Origin: Bacillota bacterium | Lineage (GTDB): Bacteria; Bacillota; Clostridia; Christensenellales; Aristaeellaceae | Direction: 5' to 3' | NCBI GenBank assembly: GCA_023444095.1 | Contig: JAEZRP010000031.1 | Span: 51,539 to 115,538 of the forward strand | Length of the DNA: 64,000 nt | Part shown: positions 51,595-61,700 of the stretch, in pieces | Position numbering within the stretch: the first letter of the stretch is position 1 | Layout of the letters: each line of letters begins with the position of its first letter | Translations under genes and position numbers: made by a program | The notes under the pieces: generated by a model | What the model saw: only the letters and a program-made list of their open reading frames with translations | The model's database searches: none | Told to the model about the DNA's origin: nothing

Positions 51595-52716
51595 CTATTG
51601 CTTTTCAAAGAGGGCTGTGGCCCGCTTGAGCTCCCCGATGATGCCGATGTGCTGCGGGCAGACGTTCTCACACTGTCCGCACTCAATGCATTTGCTTGCG
51701 ACGCCGCCCCCGCGCGTCACCCAATCGTAGTGGCCCTGCGCGCCGGTCGGGTTGTTGTACAGGAGCATGGTGTTGACGGCGGCAAGCACACCGGGAATCT
51801 CAATCTCAACCGGACAACCCTTCACGCAGTACCGGCATTCGGTGCAGGGAATGCGCGGGAGAGCCGCGAGCGCTTGGTTGACGGAATCGAGCACGGCGCG
51901 CTCGGATTCGGTGACAGGGGCGAAATTTTTCATGGTCTTGATGTTGTCCTCCATTTGAACCATGTTGGACATGCCGCTCAAAACCGTGATCACGCCGTCC
52001 AGCGAGGCCGCGTAGCGCATGGCCCAGGAGGACATGGAGACTTCCGGGTTCGCCGCGCGCAGGATGCCCGCCGCGGGCTCGGGCAGTGTGGCGAGGGAGC
52101 CGCCCTTCACAGGCTCCATGATAATGACAGGAATCCCATGCTTCATCGCCACCTCGTAGCACTTTCGGGCCTGCACCGATTCGCTCTCCCAGTCGTTGTA
52201 GTTGATCTGAAGCTGCACGAACTCCGCCTCAGGGTGTCTGGTCAGAACGGCGTCGAGCGCCTCCGCCGTGTCGTGCAGGGAGAAGCCCACGTGCTTGAGA
52301 ACGCCCTTCGCCTTCTGCTCCAGGACATAATCCCAGATTCCGTAATCCTCAAATACCTGCGTGCGGCTGTCGCCCAGACTGTGCAGAAGGTAGAAGTCGA
52401 AGTAGCCGGCGCCCGTGCGCCGTAGTGAGGTCTCGAGCATGGCCTTTGCCTCGTCCGCCGTGGGAACCGCCCAGGCGGGGAGCTTGGTCGCGAGTTGGAA
52501 GCTCTCGCGCGGATAGCGGTCCACGATGCAGGTCTTTGCCGCCTCCTCGGACTTTCCATCGATGTAGCCAAACGCGGTATCAAAATACGTAAAACCATTT
52601 GCGAGGAACAGATCGACCATGCGATTGGTCTGTTCAATGTCCACCTCACTCCCCAACATCGGGAGCCGCATCAGACCGAAGCCAAGCTTTGGGATATCCT
52701 TGCCAAGAAAATCCAT
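51595..52716 (-). CDS. Aldo/keto reductase with C-terminal [4Fe-4S] ferredoxin domain
   Basis: 373 residues. The N-terminal TIM barrel has LGFGLMRLPML, the catalytic Tyr in FDTAFGYIDGKSEE, a Lys in LATKLP and the substrate-side His in YFDFYLLHSLGD. The C-terminal 80 residues carry two cluster motifs, CTECRYCVKGCP and CIECGQCENVCP. This is the anaerobe-type fused family, whose substrates are mostly unknown. ATG 52716 has GGAGGTG nine bases before it. It follows the TetR gene by 29 bases and so is probably repressed by it, suggesting that its substrate or a related electrophile is the inducer. Confidence 0.93.
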   Translation of the reverse strand: MDFLGKDIPKLGFGLMRLPMLGSEVDIEQTNRMVDLFLANGFTYFDTAFGYIDGKSEEAAKTCIVDRYPRESFQLATKLPAWAVPTADEAKAMLETSLRRTGAGYFDFYLLHSLGDSRTQVFEDYGIWDYVLEQKAKGVLKHVGFSLHDTAEALDAVLTRHPEAEFVQLQINYNDWESESVQARKCYEVAMKHGIPVIIMEPVKGGSLATLPEPAAGILRAANPEVSMSSWAMRYAASLDGVITVLSGMSNMVQMEDNIKTMKNFAPVTESERAVLDSVNQALAALPRIPCTECRYCVKGCPVEIEIPGVLAAVNTMLLYNNPTGAQGHYDWVTRGGGVASKCIECGQCENVCPQHIGIIGELKRATALFEKQ

Positions 52717-52745
52717 GGGTAACACCTCCATACGCGCAACGCGCG

Positions 52746-53330
52746 TTATTTTGCAGTATCGAGTTCCGAACCCAAACGCAGACCGCTCCACGCTGCCCGC
52801 GCGTCATGGAGCAGCTGTTCCCGGTCGTAGAGCTTCACGGACATGGACAGGCCGATCATCGAATAGTAGTACGTCAGCGCCATCCCCTCCGCATCCCGAT
52901 TTTGAGCCGTCTCGTCTTGTACCGCCCGTTTCATCCACCATCTGATCCGCTCCAAAAAAAGCGCTTCGGTCTCCAGCGTCTTTTCGCGGATGTAGTCCTT
53001 CAGAAACGCTGGCGGGTAGTAGAAATACCGGTCCCAGAAGTACATTTTAAGATTGTCCTTGCAGTAGCCAATGAACGACAGGAAAATATGCTCCAGCCGC
53101 GCTGCCGCGTCTTCCTCTGAACAGGCGGTGAGTTCGTCGATGACGCGCGCATATTCCTCCAAGATGCCATCGAATATGGCCGAAAAGATGCGCTCCTTCC
53201 CATCGAAGTGGGCATATAGGGACGCCTTGCGGATGCCAACCGCCTTGGCGATGTCGTCCATGCTGGACCCTTCGTAGCCCTTGTCCGTGAACAGCTCAAG
53301 CGCCTTTTCCAGAATGCGTTGCTTGGTCAT
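52746..53330 (-). CDS. TetR family transcriptional regulator
   Basis: 194 residues. The N-terminal helix-turn-helix is KQRILEKALELFTDKGYEGSSMDDIAKAVGIRKASLYAHF in form (residues 3–45), followed by an all-helical ligand domain with FWDRYFYYPPAFLKDYI and MALTYYYSMIGL. ATG 53330 with AAGGA ahead is preferred over ATG 53357. A perfect palindrome overlaps its transcription start (53370–53383), indicating autorepression. It is co-transcribed with the aldo/keto reductase. Confidence 0.9.
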   Translation of the reverse strand: MTKQRILEKALELFTDKGYEGSSMDDIAKAVGIRKASLYAHFDGKERIFSAIFDGILEEYARVIDELTACSEEDAAARLEHIFLSFIGYCKDNLKMYFWDRYFYYPPAFLKDYIREKTLETEALFLERIRWWMKRAVQDETAQNRDAEGMALTYYYSMIGLSMSVKLYDREQLLHDARAAWSGLRLGSELDTAK

Positions 53331-53369
53331 GCGGATGTTTCCTTCCACCTGCGGCATCAGTGCGGCTAC

Positions 53370-53383
53370 CTACCGTTCGGTAG
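53370..53383. promoter_or_regulatory. TetR operator
   Basis: CTACCG-TT-CGGTAG, a perfect inverted repeat covering the expected transcription start of the TetR–aldo/keto reductase operon. The form is typical of TetR-family sites. Confidence 0.8.
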
Positions 53384-53387
53384 TCAT

Positions 53388-53416
53388 ATTGTAGCACCGA
53401 TTCCGCCGGAATGCAA
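53388..53416 (-). promoter_or_regulatory. Promoter of the TetR–aldo/keto reductase operon
   Basis: On the − strand: TTGCAT (53416–53411), 17-base spacer, TACAAT (53393–53388). Confidence 0.75.
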
Positions 53417-53525
53417 CCCCAGTTGCGGAAAATTCTCCGCATCCATACTCACGCACACTTAGCCCCATCGCGTCGACCAACGATTGGAGCGCTCGATCAC
53501 GCCGCTGTCCAGACTTACAATGACA

Positions 53526-53547
53526 GCGCCGCTCAAATGAGCGGCGC
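53526..53547 (-). terminator. Terminator-like hairpin after the XRE gene
   Basis: GCGCCGCTCA (53526–53535) pairs with TGAGCGGCGC (53538–53547); on the − strand it is followed by TGTCATTGT, a weak T-tract. Confidence 0.6.
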
Positions 53548-53571
53548 CGATTTCGTTCTTCGGAATGATCG

Positions 53572-54642
53572 TCAATCACAGTTCTGGCATTCGCGCTGAT
53601 ATGGTTCCAACAGCTGTTGAAACGCGGAATTTCCCCTCAGAAACGCAAAATCGGGATCGTGATCGAGCGCGGTCAGCAAAGTTGTCAACATCTTTGATTG
53701 CATGTCATCCTTCATCTCTCCGTGCGGAATGTGCCCATACAGCGGCGATCCCTCCATAGCATACGGCGCTTCGATGGCCTTCAGCATTTTCTCGAGAGCT
53801 GTGAGGCTTCGATCCACATCCTTACAGGCAACCGCCACCTCCCATGGGATGAAATAGGCACTGAACTGCCACAGGCCGAAGGCTTCGCATTCCGCCTGCG
53901 CGGCATCTGCAATCTGTTGGGCGGCCTTCTGATTCCCTTCCGTCATGTTCAGCTTTGCCAGTTGCGATAAAGCGGCCAGATTATCTTGCAGATTCCACAG
54001 GACTTTTCGTTCCAGGAGCGCGGCAGCCTCTGACGTTTTTCCTTCCCTCGCCCAGATGGTTGCCTGCATGCCGCGCTTGTCCAGATTGCTGTGCGCGGGA
54101 AGCCGATCCAGCATTTTTTGCGCCTGCGCGTATTGCTCTTTTTGAATATGCCTGGATGCAAGCATAAATCGGGCATTGTCGGCAACTTCCGGGTCATCGC
54201 CGTTTGCAGCAGATTCAAATAACTCCGTAATCTTGGCAAAATAGGGCTTCTTCTGCTCATCCGTCAATCCTGACATGATGAGTCCCCCCTCTAAAAAGAG
54301 AGCGGTTGTGTATGCCAGCTCCGCGCAGTTCGGAAAATCACGCACTTTCTCCAGCGCCAATAGAAAGGCTTCTTCCATCCTTTTCTCCCGAATCGCATTG
54401 GCCAGCTCCTGCTGAAAGGCAACAATCTCCTGCTTGGAGAGATTCTCCTGAAAACTCAGTAGCGTATTCGGGTCGGTTCTCAATAGCCGGGCCAAGGCGG
54501 GCAGCAGAGTGATGTCGGGGCATGTGGCGCCCTTCTCCCATTTGTTGACTGCCGGGGTTGTGATGCCAAGATAGTTCGCAACTTGCTCCTGCGTGAGTCC
54601 GAGGGCCTTCCGCTTTTCCCTCAAAATTACGTTCATTGCCAT
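53572..54642 (-). CDS. XRE-family regulator with TPR-like helical C-terminus
   Basis: 356 residues. The N-terminal helix-turn-helix (LREKRKALGLTQEQVANYLG, TTPAVNKWEKGATCPDITLL) is followed by about 290 residues of helical repeats with TPR character (AEAEAxxYxxA-like spacing in KMLDRLPAHSNLDKRGMQATIWAREGK, here in part). This layout is known from Rgg/PlcR-like and other peptide-sensing or multi-signal regulators. ATG 54642 is chosen because GGAGGTG lies six bases upstream. It is a single gene; no adjacent small peptide gene or clear target is visible except the decayed nitrilase upstream. The promoter is flanked by the inverted repeat TTGATAC...GTATCAA. Confidence 0.88.
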   Translation of the reverse strand: MAMNVILREKRKALGLTQEQVANYLGITTPAVNKWEKGATCPDITLLPALARLLRTDPNTLLSFQENLSKQEIVAFQQELANAIREKRMEEAFLLALEKVRDFPNCAELAYTTALFLEGGLIMSGLTDEQKKPYFAKITELFESAANGDDPEVADNARFMLASRHIQKEQYAQAQKMLDRLPAHSNLDKRGMQATIWAREGKTSEAAALLERKVLWNLQDNLAALSQLAKLNMTEGNQKAAQQIADAAQAECEAFGLWQFSAYFIPWEVAVACKDVDRSLTALEKMLKAIEAPYAMEGSPLYGHIPHGEMKDDMQSKMLTTLLTALDHDPDFAFLRGNSAFQQLLEPYQRECQNCD

Positions 54643-54662
54643 ATGCTGCACCTCCATATCGG

Positions 54663-54694
54663 TTGATACTACGTATTGTACGCGGCGGTATCAA
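54663..54694 (-). promoter_or_regulatory. Promoter and inverted repeat of the XRE gene
   Basis: On the − strand: TTGATA (54694–54689), 17-base spacer, TAGTAT (54671–54666). TTGATAC (54663–54669) and GTATCAA (54688–54694) form an inverted repeat that embraces both boxes, a plausible autoregulatory operator. Confidence 0.6.
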
Positions 54695-54763
54695 GCCTGA
54701 CAAGTGAACAGAGGTTTCATCCGCAGGTCATTTTTTTAACCGTGAGTAAATACGAATGAAAAC

Positions 54764-54792
54764 ACAAAAAGCACCCATCGGTTGATGGATGC
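54764..54792 (-). terminator. Terminator left behind by the nitrilase pseudogene
   Basis: On the − strand: GCATCCATC (54792–54784), loop AACC, GATGGGTGC (54779–54771), then five Ts. Confidence 0.75.
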
Positions 54793-55092
54793 CGTTGTTC
54801 GCTGGAGTGTTGGTGAAATCTCCAGTTCATGGCGAGCGCATTTCCACCAATCCGACGATGATCACGCATTGTTTTATATTCGACTTCTCTTTCATCTTTT
54901 GAACAAATGCTCATCTGGGACGCGCTCCGCAGATGCTCGGAGATGTTCTCTATCATCAAAAAGATACCCACAACTAGAAAGTTCAGGAAGGACAATAATG
55001 TCGCAGTCTTGACCACTTATTAGGTTCTGTTTCCTCTCGATATTTGTTTCCCGATCTCTGTTTACATCGAATTGTAAAAATCCAGTTCTCAT
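54783..55092 (-). pseudogene. Carbon–nitrogen hydrolase (nitrilase superfamily), 5' fragment, frameshifted
   Basis: ATG 55092 is preceded by GAGGTGATGAC. The first 66 codons read as a nitrilase N-terminus (RTGFLQFDVNRDRETNIERK, DIIVLPELSSCGYLF with the catalytic Glu of the PEL motif). A stop follows after LFKR; in another frame QCVIIVGLVEM continues the family pattern before it decays again. The rest of the enzyme (Lys and Cys of the triad, about 200 residues) is deleted, and the original terminator remains at 54764–54792. Family function would be amide or nitrile hydrolysis. Confidence 0.72.
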
Positions 55093-55269
55093 GTCATCAC
55101 CTCATTGATGCGATTGCGGCGTTCGATCAACCATTCCCTGGCACCGCATAGTATAGTCGTAATACAATAAGCGGGATACATGGAGCCAATTCGTTATGTT
55201 CGCGGCACCATGATACCACTAATTCCCGCCCCGCAAATGATTCGGGGCTAGATCTTCCGAAAAAAGTCT

Positions 55270-55383
55270 TCACTTTTCGTCAAGTATCTTCCGCAGGGTG
55301 GCATCCTTTGCCATTTCGCTTCTGGGGATCTCTGCGTCTCGGCCAGGCGCTGATAATGAAAATGTGTCGATGGACGTACTCAT
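55270..55383 (-). CDS. Candidate small protein of 37 residues, unknown
   Basis: ATG 55383 is preceded by GAGGG at proper spacing, and the frame reads MSTSIDTFSLSAPGRDAEI, then PRSEMAKDATLRKILDEK and TGA. Directly after the stop, GAAAAGT-GAAG-ACTTTTTTC forms a terminator-like stem with a T-run. A TATAAT-like box with a poor −35 lies upstream. The short length, charged C-terminus and own signals could mean a regulatory or precursor peptide, or a degraded gene end. No family recognised. Confidence 0.35.
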   Translation of the reverse strand: MSTSIDTFSLSAPGRDAEIPRSEMAKDATLRKILDEK

Positions 55384-55457
55384 GTTTTCCCTCAATTGAT
55401 TTCTTGTCTACGATATTATCTCATCCCCAAAATTCCTCGCAAATTTTTCACATTATA

Positions 55458-55486
55458 TTGACTTTTTAAATTACAACAATTATACT
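55458..55486 (+). promoter_or_regulatory. Promoter of the giant secreted protein gene
   Basis: TTGACT (55458–55463), 17-base spacer, TATACT (55481–55486). The leader before ATG 55729 is unusually long. Confidence 0.7.
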
Positions 55487-55728
55487 GTTCGTATAGTTAG
55501 AATTTCACAGCAAATTGGACGCCGATTGTCATTTAGTCATTTTTTAAGACTCCGCAATCGGGCGAAATATAGTTACCCTTTATTGGCGTTGTTTTACCCG
55601 TTCCCCAAATTCACCAAATGACAAAATGACATCTCCAAAACCGTGAACTCATTGAATCATCAAAGATCAACATTATTTTCAATTCTGTTCATTAAGATAC
55701 AAATTATGATTAGAAGGTGGGTTGAACA

Positions 55729-58700
55729 ATGAAGGGAAAGAGATCAATCAGGCGGTTTTTGGCACTTTCTTTGTCGTTAGCATTACTCCTGAGTATGACG
55801 CTTGCCAATGTCGCGACATACGCAGAGGGGACGAATGACGAAGGACAGCCAACGGAAACAGTGACGGAGCAACCCTCTACAGGAGAAGACGGACAACCCG
55901 ATGATGAGACGACCGCGGAACCGGACGAAGCGGAAGCTCCTCCGCCGGACGAACCATCGGCTCCCGCGGAGGAAACGTCGCCCGAAGCAAGTGTCGAGCC
56001 CACGGAAAGCGCCGTGCCGGAGGCGAGCGTTGAGCCCACGGAAAGCGCTGTGCCGGAGGCGAGCGTCGAGCCCACGGAAAGCACCGTGCCGGAGACGAGC
56101 TTCGAGCCCACGGAAAGCGCCGAGCCGACGCCGGAAGCGGCGCCTGAGGCCCTCCTTCAGAATGTCATCGCAAGCCTTGACGACTCCGCCTCGGTGGAAG
56201 AGGTGCAAACCACCTTCCGGGCAGGCGGCGAATACATCCTTGTCTACACAACTGGGGGCAGCTCCTACGCGGTCTCCAGCGACGCGTTCAGCGGGGACGG
56301 CAACTTTCTCGCTGCCGTGCCGGTGGAGATAAACGGATCGACACTCTCCGCTGAGGATATAGACGACATCACCTGGGAAGCGAGCACAGGTGAGGAATCG
56401 GCAACATCGAGCGTCGCATTCGGCCTCTACAACGGGGGATACATCACGCGCAAAACCGGAAGAACCTCTCCGGAGAACGCTTATCTCTCCGTCGGATCAA
56501 AGGGCTCGTCGCTGTACTACTCCGAGTGGATATACGGCTCCCACAAACTCTACTCCGCTCAAAGCACGTCGGACACGTCTAACGCGCGGGCCATCAAGTA
56601 CGCCGCGTCCTCCGGGACGAACGGCTACTTCCAGGCGGATTCCTATGGCAATGGCAGCTCTTTTGCGATCTATCAGATCAAGGCTGCCACGCAGGGCCTG
56701 AAGCTTGTCGATGGCACTGGCGTCGAACTACAGGCGAGCACAGATCCGATTTACGATTATGCCGCCTCAGTCCTCCTTACAAAGACATTCACGATCGCCG
56801 CCGAGCAAACGCCGTCCTATACCACTGACAGCGTTACTTGGACGAGCAGTGACAACGGCATCGCAACCGTGTCGAAAGGCGTGGTAACTCCCGTCGCCGC
56901 GGGCGTGGCGACGATCACCGCCACGTCGGGCAGCGTTACGAAGACCTGCCGTGTGACGGTTACCGAGCCCGTCTACGAGACGGCGAGCGGTACTGATGTA
57001 AGCGGGCTCGCGGACAGCTCAACCTACATCATCGTCTATGAGACAGGGGGGAAATACTACGCCCTGTCCGGCAATGCAGACTCTTCGGCGCTCGCGGCCC
57101 AGGAGGTGTGGATCTCCGGCTCCACCATTTCTGCCGAGGACATTGGCATCATTAAGTGGGTTGCAGGATCGACGTCCACAACGGATGCTTTCACATTAAA
57201 GAATAAAGAGATCGGTACGAACTCAGCGTACTTAACGCGCGGCAGCGGCAGCGGATCAACACTCTCTTGTTCCGCCGTGGGTTCGACCGCCGCGTACAGC
57301 TATTGGAAATACACCTCGTCTCAAAAGCTTGGATCAACCTCGTCCAGCACACGCTACATAACATATGCAAACGGTGCGTTCTCCTCGGGCACAACGACCG
57401 AATCAAGCGGCGCAAGCTTCACACTTTACGAGGTCGATCGAAAGGCGCTGACAGACATCAGCGCAACAAACGCGGTTACCGCCTACACCGAGGGTGAATC
57501 GTTCGATTCCACCGGTATGATCGTGACGGCGACGTACAGCGATTCCTCGACGGCGGAGGTGACCGGTTATACCTGGTCGCCTACCGGCGCGCTCGCGACC
57601 ACGGACACGCTCGTTACGATCTCCTACGAAGAGGGCGGCGTCACGAAGACGTGCGACGTCGCGATCACCGTTTCCCCCGCAACGAAGACGCTTTCAAGCA
57701 TTGCGGTGACGACGTACCCGACCAAGACCGTATACGAAGCGGGAGAGTCATTCGACCCCACAGACATGGTCGTGACGGCGACGTACAGCGATTTCTCGAC
57801 GGCGGAGGTGACGGGCTACACCTGGTCGCCCAGCGGCGCGCTCGCGACGACTGACACGGTAATCACCGTCTCCTTCGAATACATCGGCGTCACGAAGACG
57901 GCGCCCGTGGCGATCACCGTCGCAGAGCCCACCACCGAGTCCAGGACGGTCGAGGCGGTGAGCGCGATCACGGCGGGAAAAAGCTACATCATGGTGTACC
58001 AGTCCGGCGACAAGCTCTACGCGCTGTCGGCTGAGAGCTATGCTTCGAGCGGAACGGAGTACCGTAAGGCCGTTGAAGTGACGCTTTCCGGTTCGACGCT
58101 GCGTGCGGATGACATCGACGCCATCCTATGGACTGCCGAGGCGGGCACGTACAGCGCCTCTTCCTACTCGGGCTACGGCTTCATTCATGACGGCAAGTAC
58201 CTCGCGCGCTACACGTCGAGCGCCTCGAATGCCGCAAGCCTCTACCTGGCAAGCACAAAGACCTCCGGCAGCGAGTATTACGAGGAGTGGTGGCTGACCT
58301 CCGGAAAGCTCGCCTCCCAGCGTGCAGCGTCCAGCTCCAGTGCGCGCTACGTGGCCTATTCTTCGAACGGTTACTTCCAGTCCGGCAGTTCGGGCTCGTC
58401 GATCACACTCTACCAGGTGTCTGTCGAGGCGACGGGCATCGTGCTCACGGGAAACGGCATCGAGGCGGGCGAAGCCGGCGTCTCCAACTATAAAATCGAC
58501 GTCAGAACGGGCAAATCGGTATTGCTGACCGCCGCGCTTGAGCCCGCTGGCGCAACTGGCATTGTCACTTGGTCTTCGTCCGACGAGACCGTCGCGACGG
58601 TTTCGGACGGTCGAATCACGGGCAAGTCGGTCGGACAGGCGCTGATCACGGCTACCTTGGGCTCCCTTTCCAAGACCTGTCTTGTAACCGTTACCCAGGG

Positions 58701-61700
58701 CACGGTCGAGACGGCGACCCTGACGACGGCGAGCTCCTTCACGGCGGGCAAACGGTACGTCATCATCTATGATGACGGAGATCAGCTCTACGCGCTCTCC
58801 GCAGAAGACTATGATGGAAGCTCCGGCAACGAGTACCGCAACGCCGCGGAGATCTCCATCTCCGGTTCCACGCTTACCGCGGACGACATCGATCAAATCG
58901 TCTGGCAGGCGGAAGCAGGCGAATATTCGAGCAGCGGGACCTATGAAGGCGTGGGCCTCCTCAATGGCGGGGAGTACCTCTCGCGTTACGCCACTGCCGA
59001 CAACAAGGACGACCTCTACCTGACCGCGACCAAGGGGAGTACCCTTTACTACTCTGAGTGGGCGGTTTCCGGCAGCAACGTCTATTCCGCTTCCACAACG
59101 TCCTCCTCCAACAAGAGATATATCGCCTACGATGAAGACGGCTACTTCAAGACGGCCAGCTCGGGCGCGAGCCTCACGATCTACGAGGTGGCCATCACCA
59201 CTGTGCGCGCGACAGACCTCACCCTTTCGGGAAATGGCATCGCCGAGGATGCGAGCAACACATACGACTATACGTTGACCATCCCGGGTGGGCAGTCGGT
59301 CCAGCTGACCGCGGCGCTCTCGCCGACCGAATCCACGGACGTCGTTACCTGGGCAAGTGACAGGGAGCAGGTCGCCAGTGTGTCGGCGGGCGGTCTGGTC
59401 GTCGGCATCAACGAGGGAACCGCGGTCATCACCGCCCAAGCGAATGACGACGTGCAGAGGACCTGCCTCGTCACCGTCACCGCTGCGACCGGAGAAACGA
59501 CATATACAAAGACCGAATCTCTCGTCGACGGCGGCAGCTACGTGATCGTCATCGGTCACAGCGCCATGGGCACGACGTCTGGCTCATACGTCAAGTCCAG
59601 CAACGACTATACCTACAACGGTCTTCTGGGCAGCGCCGTGACCATTTCCGGCGACAAGATCACTTCCGACATAACGGATGCACTGATCTGGACAGCCGCC
59701 GCGAGCGGCGACGGGTTCACGTTCACCAGCAACGCCGGCACGTACCTGTACGGTGCGTACGATGAGGACAACGACATCCGCGATCTGAAGCTCGGGAGCT
59801 CGGCGATGGCGTGGTTCTACCTCCCCGACGGAACGCTTGCGTTTGGGAGCGCGGACGGCGAGCACGGCCTCACATACACGAGCGAAAGCGGATACTTCTC
59901 CGTTGGCATCCTGGCTACAACCGACAGTGACTCGGCGGTCGAATTCTACCTTGTATCGAACGAACCGGCAGTCACAGGTATCGCGCTCGACAAAGATACC
60001 CTGCTACTATCTCCCGGCGACCAGGCTACGCTCTCCGCAAAGGTGACGCTGAGCGAAGCCGACGCTGGCGCGACATACCAGATCCTGTGGTCTTCAGACG
60101 ACGAGAACACCGCGACGGTGGATACGGGCCTTTTGACCGCGCACGCCGTCGGCACGGCAACCATCACCGCCTCTGTCGAGATCGGCGGACAGACATACTT
60201 TGACACCTGCACGGTATCTGTGGCGAACGCGGATAAGCTCATCTTCTTCTCGGACTACCACGAGCTTCCGAGCACCCTAACGAGCATTCTGACCACCATC
60301 GCGAACGACGGACAAAGCGTCTCCAAGGCGTTCTTCTTGGGCGACATGTCTGTGGGCATCTCGAGTAGCGCGGCCACGACAAACGGGCAGGCCGCGAACA
60401 TCCTGAGCGCGCTCGAGACAACGCTGAATTGCGATAGCCTGACCCGTATTTCAGGCAACCATGATTACGACAACACGACCACGGGGGTTCTGTACGAGAG
60501 TGCGAGTTACTGCACATTTGGCATCGACTATAATGATTTCAACAGTGCTTCGACGATCTCGGCACTCAGAACGTATCTACAGAACATCGCGACGCGCGAA
60601 TCGAAGCCCGTGCTGTTCGTGATATCCCACCAGTCGCTGAACGACGACCGCGACAACAGCTACGCACAGCAGTACGTCGATCTCTTTAACGAATTCGGCG
60701 ATTCGGTGGACATCATCGCCATGCACGGCCACAACCACACAATCGGCAAGTTCACCGATCTGATTCGCTACGGAGAGGACATGTATGTGCGTGGCGGATC
60801 GACCGCGACCCCCGTCAAGTTCACATACCTGACTGCAGGCTACATCAAGGAAAACTATTCGTCGATTCCCTCATCGATCTCTCTTGCCTCCGTGGGGACG
60901 ACGTCGGTCGCTCTCACCCGGTACTACGTCAGCAGCATCGGTTCGACCAAGACGGTTGCGCGTCGGCAGAAGACAGGCGAACACGAGCATAGCTATGTGT
61001 ATTCCGTCACGACGAAGCCGACTACGGCGGCCACGGGCGTCCTGACTGGTTCCTGTTCGTGCGGCGCGACGGATGTCGTGACGATGCCGGTCATCAACGC
61101 AACCAACTATACCTCCGCCGTCACGACCGAACCGACACATACCAACAAAGGCGTTCGGACTTACACATGGGTCACTGCGAACGCCGCGTACGGAACCGTC
61201 ACGTTCACGGAGGATATCCCGGCGACCGGACACAGCTTCGCCTACCAGGTCACGACCAAGCCCACCGCTGCGACTACGGGCGTCCTGACTGGCTCCTGCT
61301 CGTGTGGCGCGACGGATGTCGTGACGATGCCGTCCATCACCGAAACCAACTATACCTCCGTCGTCACGACCGAACCGACACATACCAACAAAGGCGTCCG
61401 GACGTACACATGGGTCACTGCGAACGCCGCGTACGGAACCGTCACGTTCACGGAGGATATCCCGGCAACCGGACACAACTTCACCTATGCCGTGACGACT
61501 AGGCCCACCGCTGCGACTACGGGCGTCCCGACGGGCACCTGCTCGTGTGGCGCAACGGACGTCGTGACGATGCCAGCCATCACCGGAACCGACTACTCCT
61601 CGGTCGTCACGACCGAACCCACGCATGTCGAGAAGGGCGTTCGGACTTACACATGGGTCACTGCGAGCGCCGCGTTCGGAACCGTCACATTCACGGAGGA

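Larger units (their letters stand above)
55093..55728. other. A+T-rich intergenic region with divergent promoters
   Basis: Between the nitrilase remnant and the giant secreted gene. It holds one candidate small gene (55270–55383), the + strand promoter at 55458–55486 and a leader of about 240 bases. Composition from 55430 to 55720 is much richer in A+T than the rest of the window. No riboswitch consensus recognised. Confidence 0.5.

Noticed and set aside
55487..55728. c-di-GMP riboswitch in the long leader of the giant secreted gene
   Set aside because: The consensus core (GGGACGCAAA-like and tetraloop receptor) was not found; the similarity is limited to a few bases.
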